Source: Phytophthora quininea (lineage: Eukaryota > Oomycota > Peronosporomycetes > Peronosporales > Peronosporaceae). From it: a DNA stretch of 51,011 bases. Positions 42,241-51,011 of this stretch are shown one piece after another (within the stretch, counting starts at the first letter, position 1; each line of letters opens with the position of its first letter). Location of the stretch: positions 1-51,011 of the forward strand of contig JAAVTG010000049.1 in assembly GCA_011947345.1 (NCBI GenBank), written 5' to 3'. A program made the position numbers and the translations under genes. The notes under the pieces were generated by a model. The model ran no database searches and was not told the DNA's origin. It was given only the letters and a program-made list of their open reading frames with translations.

Positions 42241-44506
42241 ATGGACTCTTATGAAGATGATCTTGCCATACCCGATGGCAATCAAGTTGCGTTAGATCTA
42301 GGCCTACAGGACACAATTGGGTCGCAAGCTGCGGAGCTGGAGCTGAACGCCGTGGAATTTCTCTCGGGGTGGGCAGACATTGACAACGAAGGCGCACTTG
42401 CTTCACCCGAGACTTCTTCGCCTGGACGCAAAGTTCGCTCGGCAGAACCGGTCGTTGGTGATTTCAGTGGTCCTGACAAGAACGCCGAATACCCACGGCC
42501 GTATACTGCTGCTGGTGTGGACGCTCTTCCTCCGAGTCGAGGGATCTCGAGTCGAAGTCGCAAGAAAAGAAATTCTGCTGTGAAGAAGACGGCGGAACTG
42601 ACCCTGGATACGCACTCTCCATGCGACGATCGACCACGCTCTGCTGAAGTCAATGAATGGGGGACTTTGACACGGATCGACTGTTGCGAGACCCAGACGA
42701 AGAGCAAATCCGATCGAACCAGACTGCGCTTGATCCGTTGGACGGACAGCGATCGAAGTCACGGAAGAGTCGACGATCGACTCCACTGAAAACTTCTCCT
42801 CGTCCGAATCCATGGGACGGCTATCTGACGTTTGAGCCTGAAAAGAAAGAACCTGTGCGAACACAAATGCAGAAATCCATCGAGCTCCTGAGCCTTGAGC
42901 TGCCGACACCAACAAGTGTTCGGCAAAAGCCAATCGAGACTTTGAGTCTGGAATTGTCGACGCCAGGATATCAGCAGTCATCAAGGACAGGTACAGCACC
43001 GAAGCCTCTGCTAGGGCGAGTTACAATTGAGAAAATCAAATCTTCGCGGTCGCGACCCACCACCAGCTACATGACGCGACCAGGGACGCCAGCTCCTCTG
43101 TTTGGGATGGAAATCCTTCCGACAATTGAGAATCGAGCAGCCATCTTCGAACGGCTCGCTCCACTGTGGCCACTTATTTCGTGCCATCCCCTCAGATCGT
43201 CTTCTGAGCATTCGTTGTCAGGTTCTGCTTCAGTCGACGACAGATCTCCATATGAATGTAGTTTAACCATGGTGAAGATCTGCAAAGCGGTTGGCATATC
43301 GATGACGGCGTCATCTGCTACGCACCTTTCATTCTGGTACGCCAATGAAGAAGGCGTCGCCTTTGAGGCCTTCTGCGACCTCGTGATTCAGGGGGCGATT
43401 CAGCCTGCTCTCCATCATTTCCACCTGGACCAATCCCTCGGTGAATATCTGTCTTCGCTCAACATTATTGTACAAAGTCTATTGACGACATCCATTCGTT
43501 CTAGCGGCGAAAACTCGACAGTACTGGACGGACCGCTACGTTTGCGAGAACTCGATGAAATCGAGTCGATCTTTCCGAACTGGCGAAAGAGGATAGCTCC
43601 GCAATCTGCAGCGCCGGTGGATATGAGTGCTGTGCCCGCGAGAGACCTCATGACGACGGAAAGAGTCCGTCGAGCAGTGGAAGCCTCCGCCAGCCAGCGA
43701 ATGCTAGCCCACAAGCTACCGTTGGAGGAAGCGCGCGTCACACACGTCGAAAATATTCGGCGCAAGGTTCAACTGCACAAGTCCTGGAAGTTTATTAGCG
43801 ATGGCAAAATCATGGACCGAGGTGGCCTGCGATCCAGCCAAAGCGTTCAGATGATCCATGGCAGCACCTCGACTCCAAATACGGAGGAACGAAGTGATTC
43901 TCGTACAATAAGGCGTGAGATCGTTCACAAAGCAGTCCATCCAACTCCAGAAATTCACCTGATATCGGAAGGAGCTCGCTCTGGGCTTGTTGCGGAGAAA
44001 CCTCAAGCAAACAACACTACGGAAGTACCCCGCCAGTGGATGATGTAGTTCTCGTTTGCTGCTCGTGCTCTGTTCGAGGTGCTGAGCTCTGGTGCTCCGC
44101 ATGCTTCACTGTCAACTGTCAGAAATGTTGGCAAGATTTCCACTCATGCACCGTTGATATGGCGCTCGTTGAGTCTGCTACTACAACATGTTTAGTTGGG
44201 CCAGCAGCGCTAGCTATCAAGAGAAGGGCCCCCGGTAACACGGCAATCAGCCCTCCAGTTGGCATGATCTACCTCCCAACAAAGGCAATGGTGTCTGGGA
44301 AACTAGCAAAGGGCAACTCAATTATTAGGCACCGAAATGCCGTTGCTGGACGGAAAAACTCCAATCAAGCGAGTGCTTCAGGGGACTCGCGACAGATTGA
44401 CGGCGTGCTTGCGAAAGCCATTTTGCCGTCCTTGCAAAAGCAAATCGGACGGCTCGATGCTGAGGCGCAAACATCTCCCGTTGGTGGAAAACGCTACTAC
44501 CAGTAG
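42241..44506 (+). CDS. Hypothetical protein with C-terminal B-box-like zinc finger
   Basis: About 755 residues from the ATG at 42241. It is mostly polar and Ser/Arg-rich, with repeats of SIELLSLELPTP and PIETLSLELSTP near 42870-42965. An ordered central part follows (MVKICKAVGISM ... FWYANEEGVAFEAFCDLVI). A one-base loss near 42662 (six G expected) joins EWGDFDTDR. A second near 44022 joins the main frame to a Cys-rich end, CSCSVRGAELWCSACFTVN, then CQKCWQDFH, which fits a B-box-type zinc fold. Without that join the protein would stop at 44048. A further open frame to 44711 (ESTADLVKSLMLRM) may be the real C-terminus. Function is unknown; the gene shares a short divergent promoter with its neighbour. 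Confidence 0.6.
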
Positions 44507-44890
44507 CACTACATGCACTCCCACGACAGAGTCAACTGCCGACTTGGTGAAATCGCTGATGCTTCGCATGTCCCCGTCGACGCCAACGACGGGGTCCCGA
44601 CCGACTGTCGACTCGATGACGAAAATGCTCCGACACCATCCACTAGTTCGTCAAAATCTGCACTTGGCTCCGGTGTCGTTGGATGCAGGCATGTTGTTAC
44701 CTCAAAGCTAGGGAGTGGCGGTGGTGATCATTTGGCAATCAATGTGGATTACCATGCAATATGTTTACGACCCCCATCCCAACCGCTATCACCCTCAACT
44801 CAACTCGACGAACGTGGGCACTGCCACTGCTGCGTTCATTCTGCCTTGTGCCAAGCCAAGCCCAACCGCCACGACAACATTCGCTGAAAG
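44507..44890. other. Region between the B-box-like gene and the small secreted protein gene
   Basis: About 380 bp. The first 200 bp keep a protein-like frame (to 44711) that may belong to the upstream gene. The rest should hold the promoter of the next gene. Confidence 0.45.
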
Positions 44891-45103
44891 ATGAACTTCA
44901 AGACCTGCCTCGCTGTCATGCTCGTCGCTGTGCTCGCCGCCACCTCTATCGAAGCGCAGGGGCCAACCTGCCAGGGGATTCAACCGTGCCGAGATGACAA
45001 TGCGAATGCGAACAGACGAGCAGGCGTATGCTGCTCGAAGCGCAACGAAGATTTCAGGGAGTGCTGCAAGTCGAGCTGTACGTACAACAGCCCGTGCATC
45101 TAA
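44891..45103 (+). CDS. Small secreted cysteine-rich protein (8 Cys, CC-CC framework)
   Basis: 70 residues from the ATG at 44891. A 22-residue signal peptide (MNFKTCLAVMLVAVLAATSIEA) precedes a 48-residue mature part with eight cysteines spaced C-x5-C-x13-CC-x9-CC-x3-C-x5-C. Four disulfides are likely, giving a compact, protease-resistant apoplastic protein. Size, signal peptide and eight Cys resemble the small cysteine-rich (SCR/PcF-type) secreted proteins of Phytophthora, but I cannot confirm membership by eye. No frame break is present. A role at the host interface is inferred from class only. Confidence 0.78.
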   Translation: MNFKTCLAVMLVAVLAATSIEAQGPTCQGIQPCRDDNANANRRAGVCCSKRNEDFRECCKSSCTYNSPCI

Positions 45104-45239
45104 CTGTGACTTGACGGATTCACGCTAGCAAGCGTTGACTCTACATTAAGCCTGGCAGACGGACAACACTCGAGGAATGTGCGTCCTTGCAATAAAAACT
45201 TCGCCGTGTTGCATCCAATCTGTTGTTATTGCTCCGTTC

Positions 45240-47110
45240 CTACTGCAGCTCCTGGCCGTGGATCCAAAACGTGACGTAGAAGAGATCTTTGCCATCAGGA
45301 ACCTTCGTGATCTCATTGAAAACAGTCTTACTCCGGAACACGATAAGGCGGTCAGCCTCCAGCTCGACTTTACGCACATAAGCTCCGTCGTTCAGATTTG
45401 TTCGCAAATTCAGCGTCGTTGCCTTGCTCTTTGCATCAGGGGACCCCACTGCGTTCAAAATATACACACAGGAAAGTTTGAATCCGTTGTCTCGCTCGCC
45501 CGAGCCGCAGTCTAATCGAAGAGGTTGATGGTGGTTAGCCTCGAGCTGTTGCACGGCAGTACAGTGCGCAAATTGAGCACATAGTTTGGCCTTGTCTGGG
45601 CGTTTCTTGTTGATCTCGTAGGGAAGCGCATGCAGCTTTTCGATTAGCTCGGCAAGTGCTGGGTACTCCGCTGTGCAGTCATGATGCTCGACAAAGCGGA
45701 ACTTTGCTCCTGGAAGCGCGTCAGTTGCATCTGTTTGGTTTCCAGTGTTCCGACGGTTTAGTACATGCTTAGCATCGATGTAAGGAGTTGCCCCCATCAG
45801 CAGACCGTTCTGGGCCATGCGATAGACGTCATTTACTAGTAGCTGCGTCCATTCCTCGCCCATGAACTCGTCCATGACTGCTACGCCAGATACTTCACCC
45901 TTTGGATCGAGAAGTTGACCTAAAAGTCGTCACCTAATTGATCCCAGTCCGCAAGCTCCGAGTTGGGGTCGGCCAGAAGCCTCACGTCGTTGGCTAGCTT
46001 CACATGTTTCTGGTAATTCACTCGGCGCACCATCTCCAAAACTTCTCGTCCAAAGGCTTCCTGCAGGACTTGTGGCATGAGCATGCGCTCCGTCGCGGCG
46101 TCCATGACGTCTCCTTGTGCTGCGCCGCGCTTTTTCACATTCGTGAGAACACTGACAGCCTTCGCCTGCACTTTGGGCATCAACGCTAATAACTCCTGCT
46201 CATACCAGGGATCCTCTAACAAAGCTTGTAAGTTCTTGGGGACATGGACGAGCTGTTCCTTGGGGATTCCTGGGTATATCAAGCGCTGGAACTCGTCTTC
46301 TTTGAGCAGCTTGGCGAAGACTCCGTCGTCCAGCACTACGTTTTCGCCCGAGCTGTTCACCCCTCTTATTGCAGCCGTCTAACAATTTCTTTAGCATTAG
46401 TCGCCACGACCGCTGCTTCGGATCTTCAGGTCGTGCGGCGCCCTTTGCATCCACCACTACCTTCACTACATCCTCTTTTTCGTCGTAGATGGACGTCTTG
46501 TGCTTTGTCGAGAGGAAACCTTTCTTCACGGCCGAATTGTCAGAACCAGTAATTTTTGGCTTGACCATACGCAGCCTTGACGCGGCCTTCTTTGCTTCTG
46601 CAGACAATTGATCCGGTTCCAGCTTCAGTACATCTTCATAAGCGATTGCAGCGTTATCCCAATCCTGCAAAGACTCACACGCTACCGCCTTGCGGAGGTG
46701 ACCCTGAAATTGACAAAGTTAGTACACTCGTCAATACATGACCAGCACAGATCTCACCTTGGGCCATGCCGGAGCCAGATGAACAGCCTTCTCTGCGTCA
46801 GCCAGTGCTTCATGGAACAGCCCCAGCTGATGAAATGCGGCGGATCGATTGCCATACAACAGCTGCAATACAATCATCAATGTATCGAGGCGATACATGT
46901 TCTGTCATTTGTACGCACATGATCGGTCGGATCCAGCTGTATCGCCTGTGCGTACAAGTCCTTTGCTTGCTCGAACTCCCGCCGCTTAAAGCACTCGTTG
47001 CCACGCTGTCGTAGCTGCTCTGTCTGCTTCGTGTCTTCGGGTCCTTGCGCAGACGCTTCGCTGGTGTCGAAGGCGCCATCCGCGCCAGCTTCCACGATCC
47101 GATCCGCCAT
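45240..47110 (-). CDS. TPR protein with EGLN/P4H-like 2OG-oxygenase domain, apparently inactive
   Basis: About 587 residues from the ATG at 47110. Three exons are separated by 56-bp (46863-46918, GTGCGT..TTGCAG) and 54-bp (46704-46757, GTGAGA..TTTCAG) introns. Residues 30-130 form TPR repeats (RGNECFKRREFEQAKDLYAQ; GNRSAAFHQLGLFHEALADA). A helical linker follows, then a C-terminal fold like prolyl-hydroxylases (FMGEEWTQLLVNDVY ... FKLSCVYILN ... RLIVFRSKTVFNEITKV). The distal His and the 2OG-binding Arg expected in this family are replaced by Asn and a hydrophobic residue, and the HxD pair is not clear. One-base losses near 46362 (GVNSSGEN) and 45922 (DDFLGQLLD) join the parts. It is probably a cytosolic binding protein. 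Confidence 0.75.
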
Positions 47111-47417
47111 CGATGCGACCCGTGAAAAGATAATGTGAAGAGTACCCTACTTTTGGCAAAGTAGGCGGAACGAACTTGCTGGGGTCAGCAACGCGTTGCT
47201 GTGGCACAATTGACACTATGACCACGCACCTGCGTTCGCTCCATGTCATATTGTTGCCCTCATTTGACGAAGAACAGGGCAAGCGTGACGATGATTCTGG
47301 TCGGTGAGCTGCCTAACAGGAAACGCTTCTCTTTCTGGTGTAGCGACGATGATCAACGTAGCGCTCGAACCGAACTGATTGCGTATATATTGGACATAAA
47401 GGACCTACTGCTACGTC
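47111..47417. other. Spacer between the TPR gene and the bZIP gene
   Basis: About 300 bp holding the promoter of the TPR gene (initiator near 47121-47140) and the 3' end of the bZIP gene. Nothing else is recognised. Confidence 0.55.
47121..47140 (-). promoter_or_regulatory. Initiator-like element of the TPR/2OG gene
   Basis: On the minus strand CTTCACATTATCTTTTCACG has TCACATT followed by a TTTTC flank. It lies 11 to 30 bp upstream of the ATG at 47110. Confidence 0.55.
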
Positions 47418-48359
47418 TCAAGCGACCGCGATGTTGCCGCTATCGAGTGCAATATGAGCGCCGTCGATCAACCTGGCGACGGTCTCAAGCGATCCGACCA
47501 CGCGCCGCAGCGTCTCCAATATCTGCAGGCTGGTCAGCAGGCTGGTGACGAGCCCCGTGCGGTCCACGATAAAAGTGAAGGTACCCGCGACGGTGGTGGT
47601 GCCTGTCACGAGCGGCTGCACCACTTCAAGGCTGACGGTGCCGTTCTTAAGACTCGGAAACAAGGCGCCGACGGTGTGGCGGTTGAAGCGCATGTAGAGC
47701 ATGACCTCCACCTCCATCACCACGCAGTCGCCGCAGCTCTCGACCTTCCAGGCTTGCGGCTCCAGCACGAACTCCGCAAAGTGCTGGCCGTAGAGTCTCC
47801 ACTGCTCGACGAACGCTTCGACGCCGTGGGTGTCGACGCCTTCCACGTTGACGGACAGGACGGAGCGCAGGAAGGTCTCTTGTTGCGGAGCCATGGCCAG
47901 CGAGTAGCCGTTCTGGTACACTTGGAAGTACTGCGCGACGAGGGCCACGGTGCGGTCGTGCAGCGACCCGACAGAGTGCTGCTGCTGTTGGCGGTGCAGC
48001 ACCTCGGCGTTCTTGGCCTCCGCTTTGCGCTGGTGGAGTTCGCAGTACAGTCGGGCGATGTTGCCGTGCAGTTTGCTGACTTGGGTCTGCAGGTCCCGCA
48101 GCTTCTCTTCCTGCTTGGCTCGGTGCTTGCGTTGGTAGATCCGGTCTTGCAGCCGCTTCTTCACCGCTCGGATCTCGCGCTTCTCGGTCAGGTTGGTGGT
48201 CGCCAGAACTTGTGCGTTGGCTCGATCGAGTGCGCTTTCCAGCTCCTGAAAGCCGCAGTTGGGCGTGACGAGCGCTGCCATATCTGGGGCTGTTCGATGC
48301 GTTTCGAGGAGACGAGATTTTGGAGAATGAGGCGCACCTCGCTGGTCTGTCGACCCCAT
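47418..48359 (-). CDS. bZIP transcription factor with Asp at the invariant Asn position
   Basis: 313 residues, unbroken, from the ATG at 48359. The basic region is about residues 64-84 (RAVKKRLQDRIYQRKHRAK) and runs into a leucine-zipper-like coil (L90, L97, I101, L104, L108). Aligning R80 with the invariant Arg places Asp72 where canonical bZIPs have Asn. Oomycete bZIPs are known for substitutions at this site, but an acidic residue facing DNA is striking. A Gln run (QQQQ) and a conserved-looking C-terminal domain of about 180 residues follow (FVEQWRLYGQHFAEFV ... FTFIVDRTGLV), which I could not name. It is probably nuclear, a dimeric regulator. Confidence 0.85.
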   Translation of the reverse strand: MGSTDQRGAPHSPKSRLLETHRTAPDMAALVTPNCGFQELESALDRANAQVLATTNLTEKREIRAVKKRLQDRIYQRKHRAKQEEKLRDLQTQVSKLHGNIARLYCELHQRKAEAKNAEVLHRQQQQHSVGSLHDRTVALVAQYFQVYQNGYSLAMAPQQETFLRSVLSVNVEGVDTHGVEAFVEQWRLYGQHFAEFVLEPQAWKVESCGDCVVMEVEVMLYMRFNRHTVGALFPSLKNGTVSLEVVQPLVTGTTTVAGTFTFIVDRTGLVTSLLTSLQILETLRRVVGSLETVARLIDGAHIALDSGNIAVA

Positions 48360-49198
48360 TCAGAGGGCCGGACGTTCAACGCTTCCTTCTAGTTTTTCCA
48401 GCGCTGAAATGCTGCGGTTCCGTAAAGCATCGGGAATTCGGCCTCGCGACGGCCGCAGGACGGGCCCAATTGGATTTCAACGCTACCTGCTTCGAGAACG
48501 AGCTGCTTGGCGAGCTGTTTGCCACCGCAGCAGATGCAGCAGATCCGTTGGAAGTCGACGTCAAACGGCGTGAGCAAAAGCGACGTGAGCAAAAGGTTCA
48601 GAAACTCGTCGATACCTACTCTGATGACGACCGAGACGGGCGCAAAGGGACTTGGCGCTGCGAGTGAGGCAACAGACTCGAGCGTGACAAGGTAGCGAGT
48701 TGAGTGTCAGCTCTGTAAAACGCGCTTGCTTCGAGTCTTTTGCTTGACGTGTGCAGCGTGTTGGATGAGGCGTTCGAGCGGTTGCATCTGATGTGGTCGG
48801 TCGGTGAAGGTAGGCTTTTTATCTGGTCTGGGATCAGGTCCCGCTGTCTTTCAAACGAAGACCAGACCACGAGTTTGTTTGCTCTGAGCACTTCTATCAA
48901 GTTTGCGGCACGTCCTCAACACAAAACTTGCATCCCGATGAATGACTTGTGTCGAGCTCCCGTAACCTGAAGTGGTAACGGTAAAGTAAAGGAATGTGAT
49001 TGGATAAAATGTCTGCCTTTGGCCGTCTCCTTCAGAATTCGACACGCCAGACACGCTGCACTTGAAGGAGTTGCCGTCGACCGCCGGCGGGTGTGCGCCG
49101 CCAAGATCGCTGTCAGCACTAATATCGCGCCCCAAGAAGCCCAAAAGGGTGACCAAGGATCTCCCGGCCGCGGATGGCGCGAAGATGACGGCGAGAAG
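48360..49198. other. Spacer between the bZIP gene and the Crypton relic
   Basis: About 840 bp. It includes the bZIP promoter at the left and possibly 3' untranslated or terminal sequence of the Crypton at the right. No gene is supported. Confidence 0.5.
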
Positions 49199-50778
49199 TC
49201 ACCACCACCCGGCAGGGTGGCCAGCAGGCTGTCGTTTTGTGTCGGTACATGAGGTGTGCTGAGCTCTCATGGTAAACACGATAGCAGTGGACGTATTGAC
49301 GATTATGTTGAGATATATGCTAACTTCGTGCTGCTGCTTTTTTCGTTTTCTATTGCGAAAGGGAACTGAGCGTGCCTCTCGGTTAGTGTCGTGAATGGCT
49401 TCTCGAATCCGGCGCAAGGTCGTGACAGCTCTCTCAGAGCGCTGTTTGTGCAGGTGCTTTGGGGGCTTCAACAGCACTTTTGCCATTCCCTGATAATAAA
49501 GGCTGTCGACCTGCTCCTGATTTGTAGGCCGATGCATCTCGATGTCGTCTGAAACTTCGACGCCGACAGAGATATGGCGCACAAGAACGGACCACTCGGA
49601 AAACATCTTGCGGTTAGACGCAGAGAAATCACAGGTGTGCAATGTTCGAAATGGAGGATATCCCGCTGCTTGGTTGCCTAGCCACCACAGACGCCACACA
49701 CCCAGCGCGTCAAGTTGCGGAAATTTGAACTGCTCTGGCATCTTATGGAACCGACCGTCGGATGGCCAGTAATGGACACTACTTTGACGGCTTTGAGGGA
49801 GTTAGACTCCATTGCAGAGTTCTGCCTTTGCCACAGCCCTGCCTCCTGGAGCAGCGACCGGATTGTAGTGCCAAGAGCATCTCGCGTGATGCTACCATGC
49901 CCAATGCATCTCTCCTCTAAAAGCTTGTCGAATCCATCCAATAGCACGTCAGGTAGACGCTGTAGAGCTGTGCGTGTCTGCGAGTGCTGCTGTAGCAGCT
50001 CGATATGTGGTGGAATCCCCGTGGGTCGTATCCACGAGTTTGGTGTCATACTAAGAAGGCTTTGCAGCTTCTCGATGACCCCTTCACCTCGGAATACATA
50101 CGAAGAGAGCAGTGGATGGCTTTGAGATACATGGAGGCGAACGTGTCCCGCGTGTTGCACAATTGATGCCAAACAGAGATGCAATATGGGGGCAAGGTGG
50201 GCATCGGTTTTCATGCTCGGGAACATCTTCGCAATGCTGTCTAGCACGAATTCGTCTGAGGGGTCCTTGAAGTGTGGTGGTAGCGACGCGAACCGTGAGC
50301 TGTTCTGAGGCATGCCGGCGACGACGCGCCCCAGATACTGATCGCCGGCTGCTTCATAGCGAAAATAGCGATCTTGGACGCCGCCTAAGGACCAGCCGCA
50401 ACGCAAGCACACGCTGACGATCGACGGACTGACCGTGCTGCCGCTACTGGCATAGGTAGCCACTCCCTTCCTGATGGAATGCGTCCCGTAAACCTTTTGC
50501 CCAGTGATTTCTTCCAACATTTTGCCAAGCACCTTGCAAAAGCGAGACTTTTGGTTCGAGCCAGGGAAAAGTTTGCCTGTCGTGAGAGTTGAGTTTGATG
50601 CTCGAATCCATTTTCTAATGCCGTTGATATAGCTGCGGTAGGCCTTCTTGGTACTGAAAGCGGTGCAAGCTCCTCGAACTTGGTCAGCATTGAGGTGACC
50701 GGGCACCGGCGTCGCCAGCAAAGCGTCAGTTCTTGTAGGTCGCCCTGGAGAAGTGGAGGAGTCGTCGCGGTTGGCCAT
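49199..50778 (-). mobile_element. Crypton transposon: tyrosine recombinase with GCR1_C-like DNA-binding end, internally deleted
   Basis: The ATG at 50778 starts about 366 residues with a core-binding segment (STKKAYRSYINGIRKWI) followed at once by KLFPGSNQKSRF. The box THSIRKGVATYASSGS supplies His and the second Arg, and GGVQDRYFRYEAAGDQY supplies the likely Tyr nucleophile. The stretch that should carry the first catalytic Arg, between IRASN and TLTTGKLFPG, is missing, so recombination is probably lost. After a frame change near 49779 the end reads WPSDGRFHKMPEQF and ALGVWRLWWLGN, a GCR1_C-like DNA-binding domain typical of Cryptons, and runs to 49199. Cryptons lack inverted repeats and none were seen. 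Element limits are not defined. Confidence 0.8.
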
Positions 50779-51011
50779 ACGGACGGAGGGGAGGGGGGGT
50801 CTTGGACTGAGACAACATTGTTTTTACAGTAATTTAAGCCAATCAAAGTCAAAATATTATTGTAACGAGCTTGGCTTACGTTTTCTTGTTAAATCTCGTT
50901 GACGGGGTTGCAGTTTGATTGGCTCATTAGCTGCCACTGACAAAATTTATTTTGTGAAATCATAGTGGATTTTGGTTACGCAGGCATGCATTTACTTATA
51001 GTGGTGTTACC
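50779..51011. other. Upstream flank of the Crypton at the window edge
   Basis: About 230 bp, AT-richer than the rest (CAAAATTTATTTTGTG near 50940). It is probably the 5' part of the Crypton or its flank. No gene is recognised. Confidence 0.4.

Noticed and set aside
44036..44506. B-box-like piece as a separate gene
   Set aside because: The frame has no ATG at its start and joins the upstream gene in frame if one G is restored near 44022, so I treat it as the end of that gene.
47454..48392. Plus-strand 312-codon frame opposite the bZIP gene
   Set aside because: It is the antisense shadow of an unbroken bZIP and is rich in Val, Leu, Gly and Asp without any motif.
1..51011. CRISPR arrays, rRNA, tRNA, LTR retrotransposons
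   Set aside because: I saw no regularly spaced repeats, no ribosomal or cloverleaf sequence, and no reverse-transcriptase, integrase or long direct-repeat signatures.

Overview
The window looks like a chromosomal segment of a plant-pathogenic oomycete, most likely Phytophthora or a close Peronosporales relative. The reasons are GC-rich coding DNA, very short introns (54 to 72 bp with GT..AG ends), oomycete-type initiator elements (TCAYTYY-like plus a T-rich flank) just upstream of several start codons, and a typical gene set: tandem SKN1/KRE6-like glucan genes, elicitin-like secreted proteins, Crinkler-type headers, a HAD-IGPD histidine fusion gene, a bZIP with a substituted basic region, and MULE, hAT-like and Crypton DNA transposons. 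No rRNA, tRNA, CRISPR array or bacterial signal was seen.

Layout. 1-10.2 kb: at least four SKN1/KRE6-like genes in tandem on the + strand, the first cut by the window edge. A sugar-transporter scrap and about 2 kb of decayed sequence separate copies 3 and 4. 11.7-12.9 kb: a broken hAT-like transposase on the - strand. 13.2-22.5 kb: three paralogous four-finger C2H2 genes (+) that share a C-terminal DVxDLxDCLFVE motif. A complete MULE (16581-19208, 118-bp inverted repeats, 10-bp target duplication, intact transposase) lies between the second and third. 24.8-27.7 kb: two convergent elicitin-like genes with Met/Ser-rich stalks, then a HIS3-type gene (-). 27.7-35 kb: four relics of a Crinkler-header/ankyrin-like family, two on each side of a TKL kinase gene. 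35.2-37.1 kb: an EF-hand/CorA transporter. 39.5-44.5 kb: a hypothetical gene and a divergent pair of hypothetical genes sharing a 103-bp promoter. 44.9 kb: a small secreted 8-cysteine protein. 45.2-48.4 kb: a TPR/2OG-oxygenase-like protein with lost catalytic residues, and a bZIP. 49.2-50.8 kb: a deleted Crypton tyrosine recombinase with a GCR1_C-like domain.

Sequence quality matters here. More than twenty coding frames are broken by one-base changes, mostly losses in short G/C/A/T runs, and protein similarity continues exactly in the neighbouring frame. This affects genes that should be essential (histidine biosynthesis, CorA), so I read most breaks as sequencing or assembly error, not decay. 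I annotate those genes across the breaks. Clear decay (in-frame stop, lost domains) is seen only in the Crinkler/ankyrin and transposon relics. All domain calls were made by eye from translated sequence, without searches.
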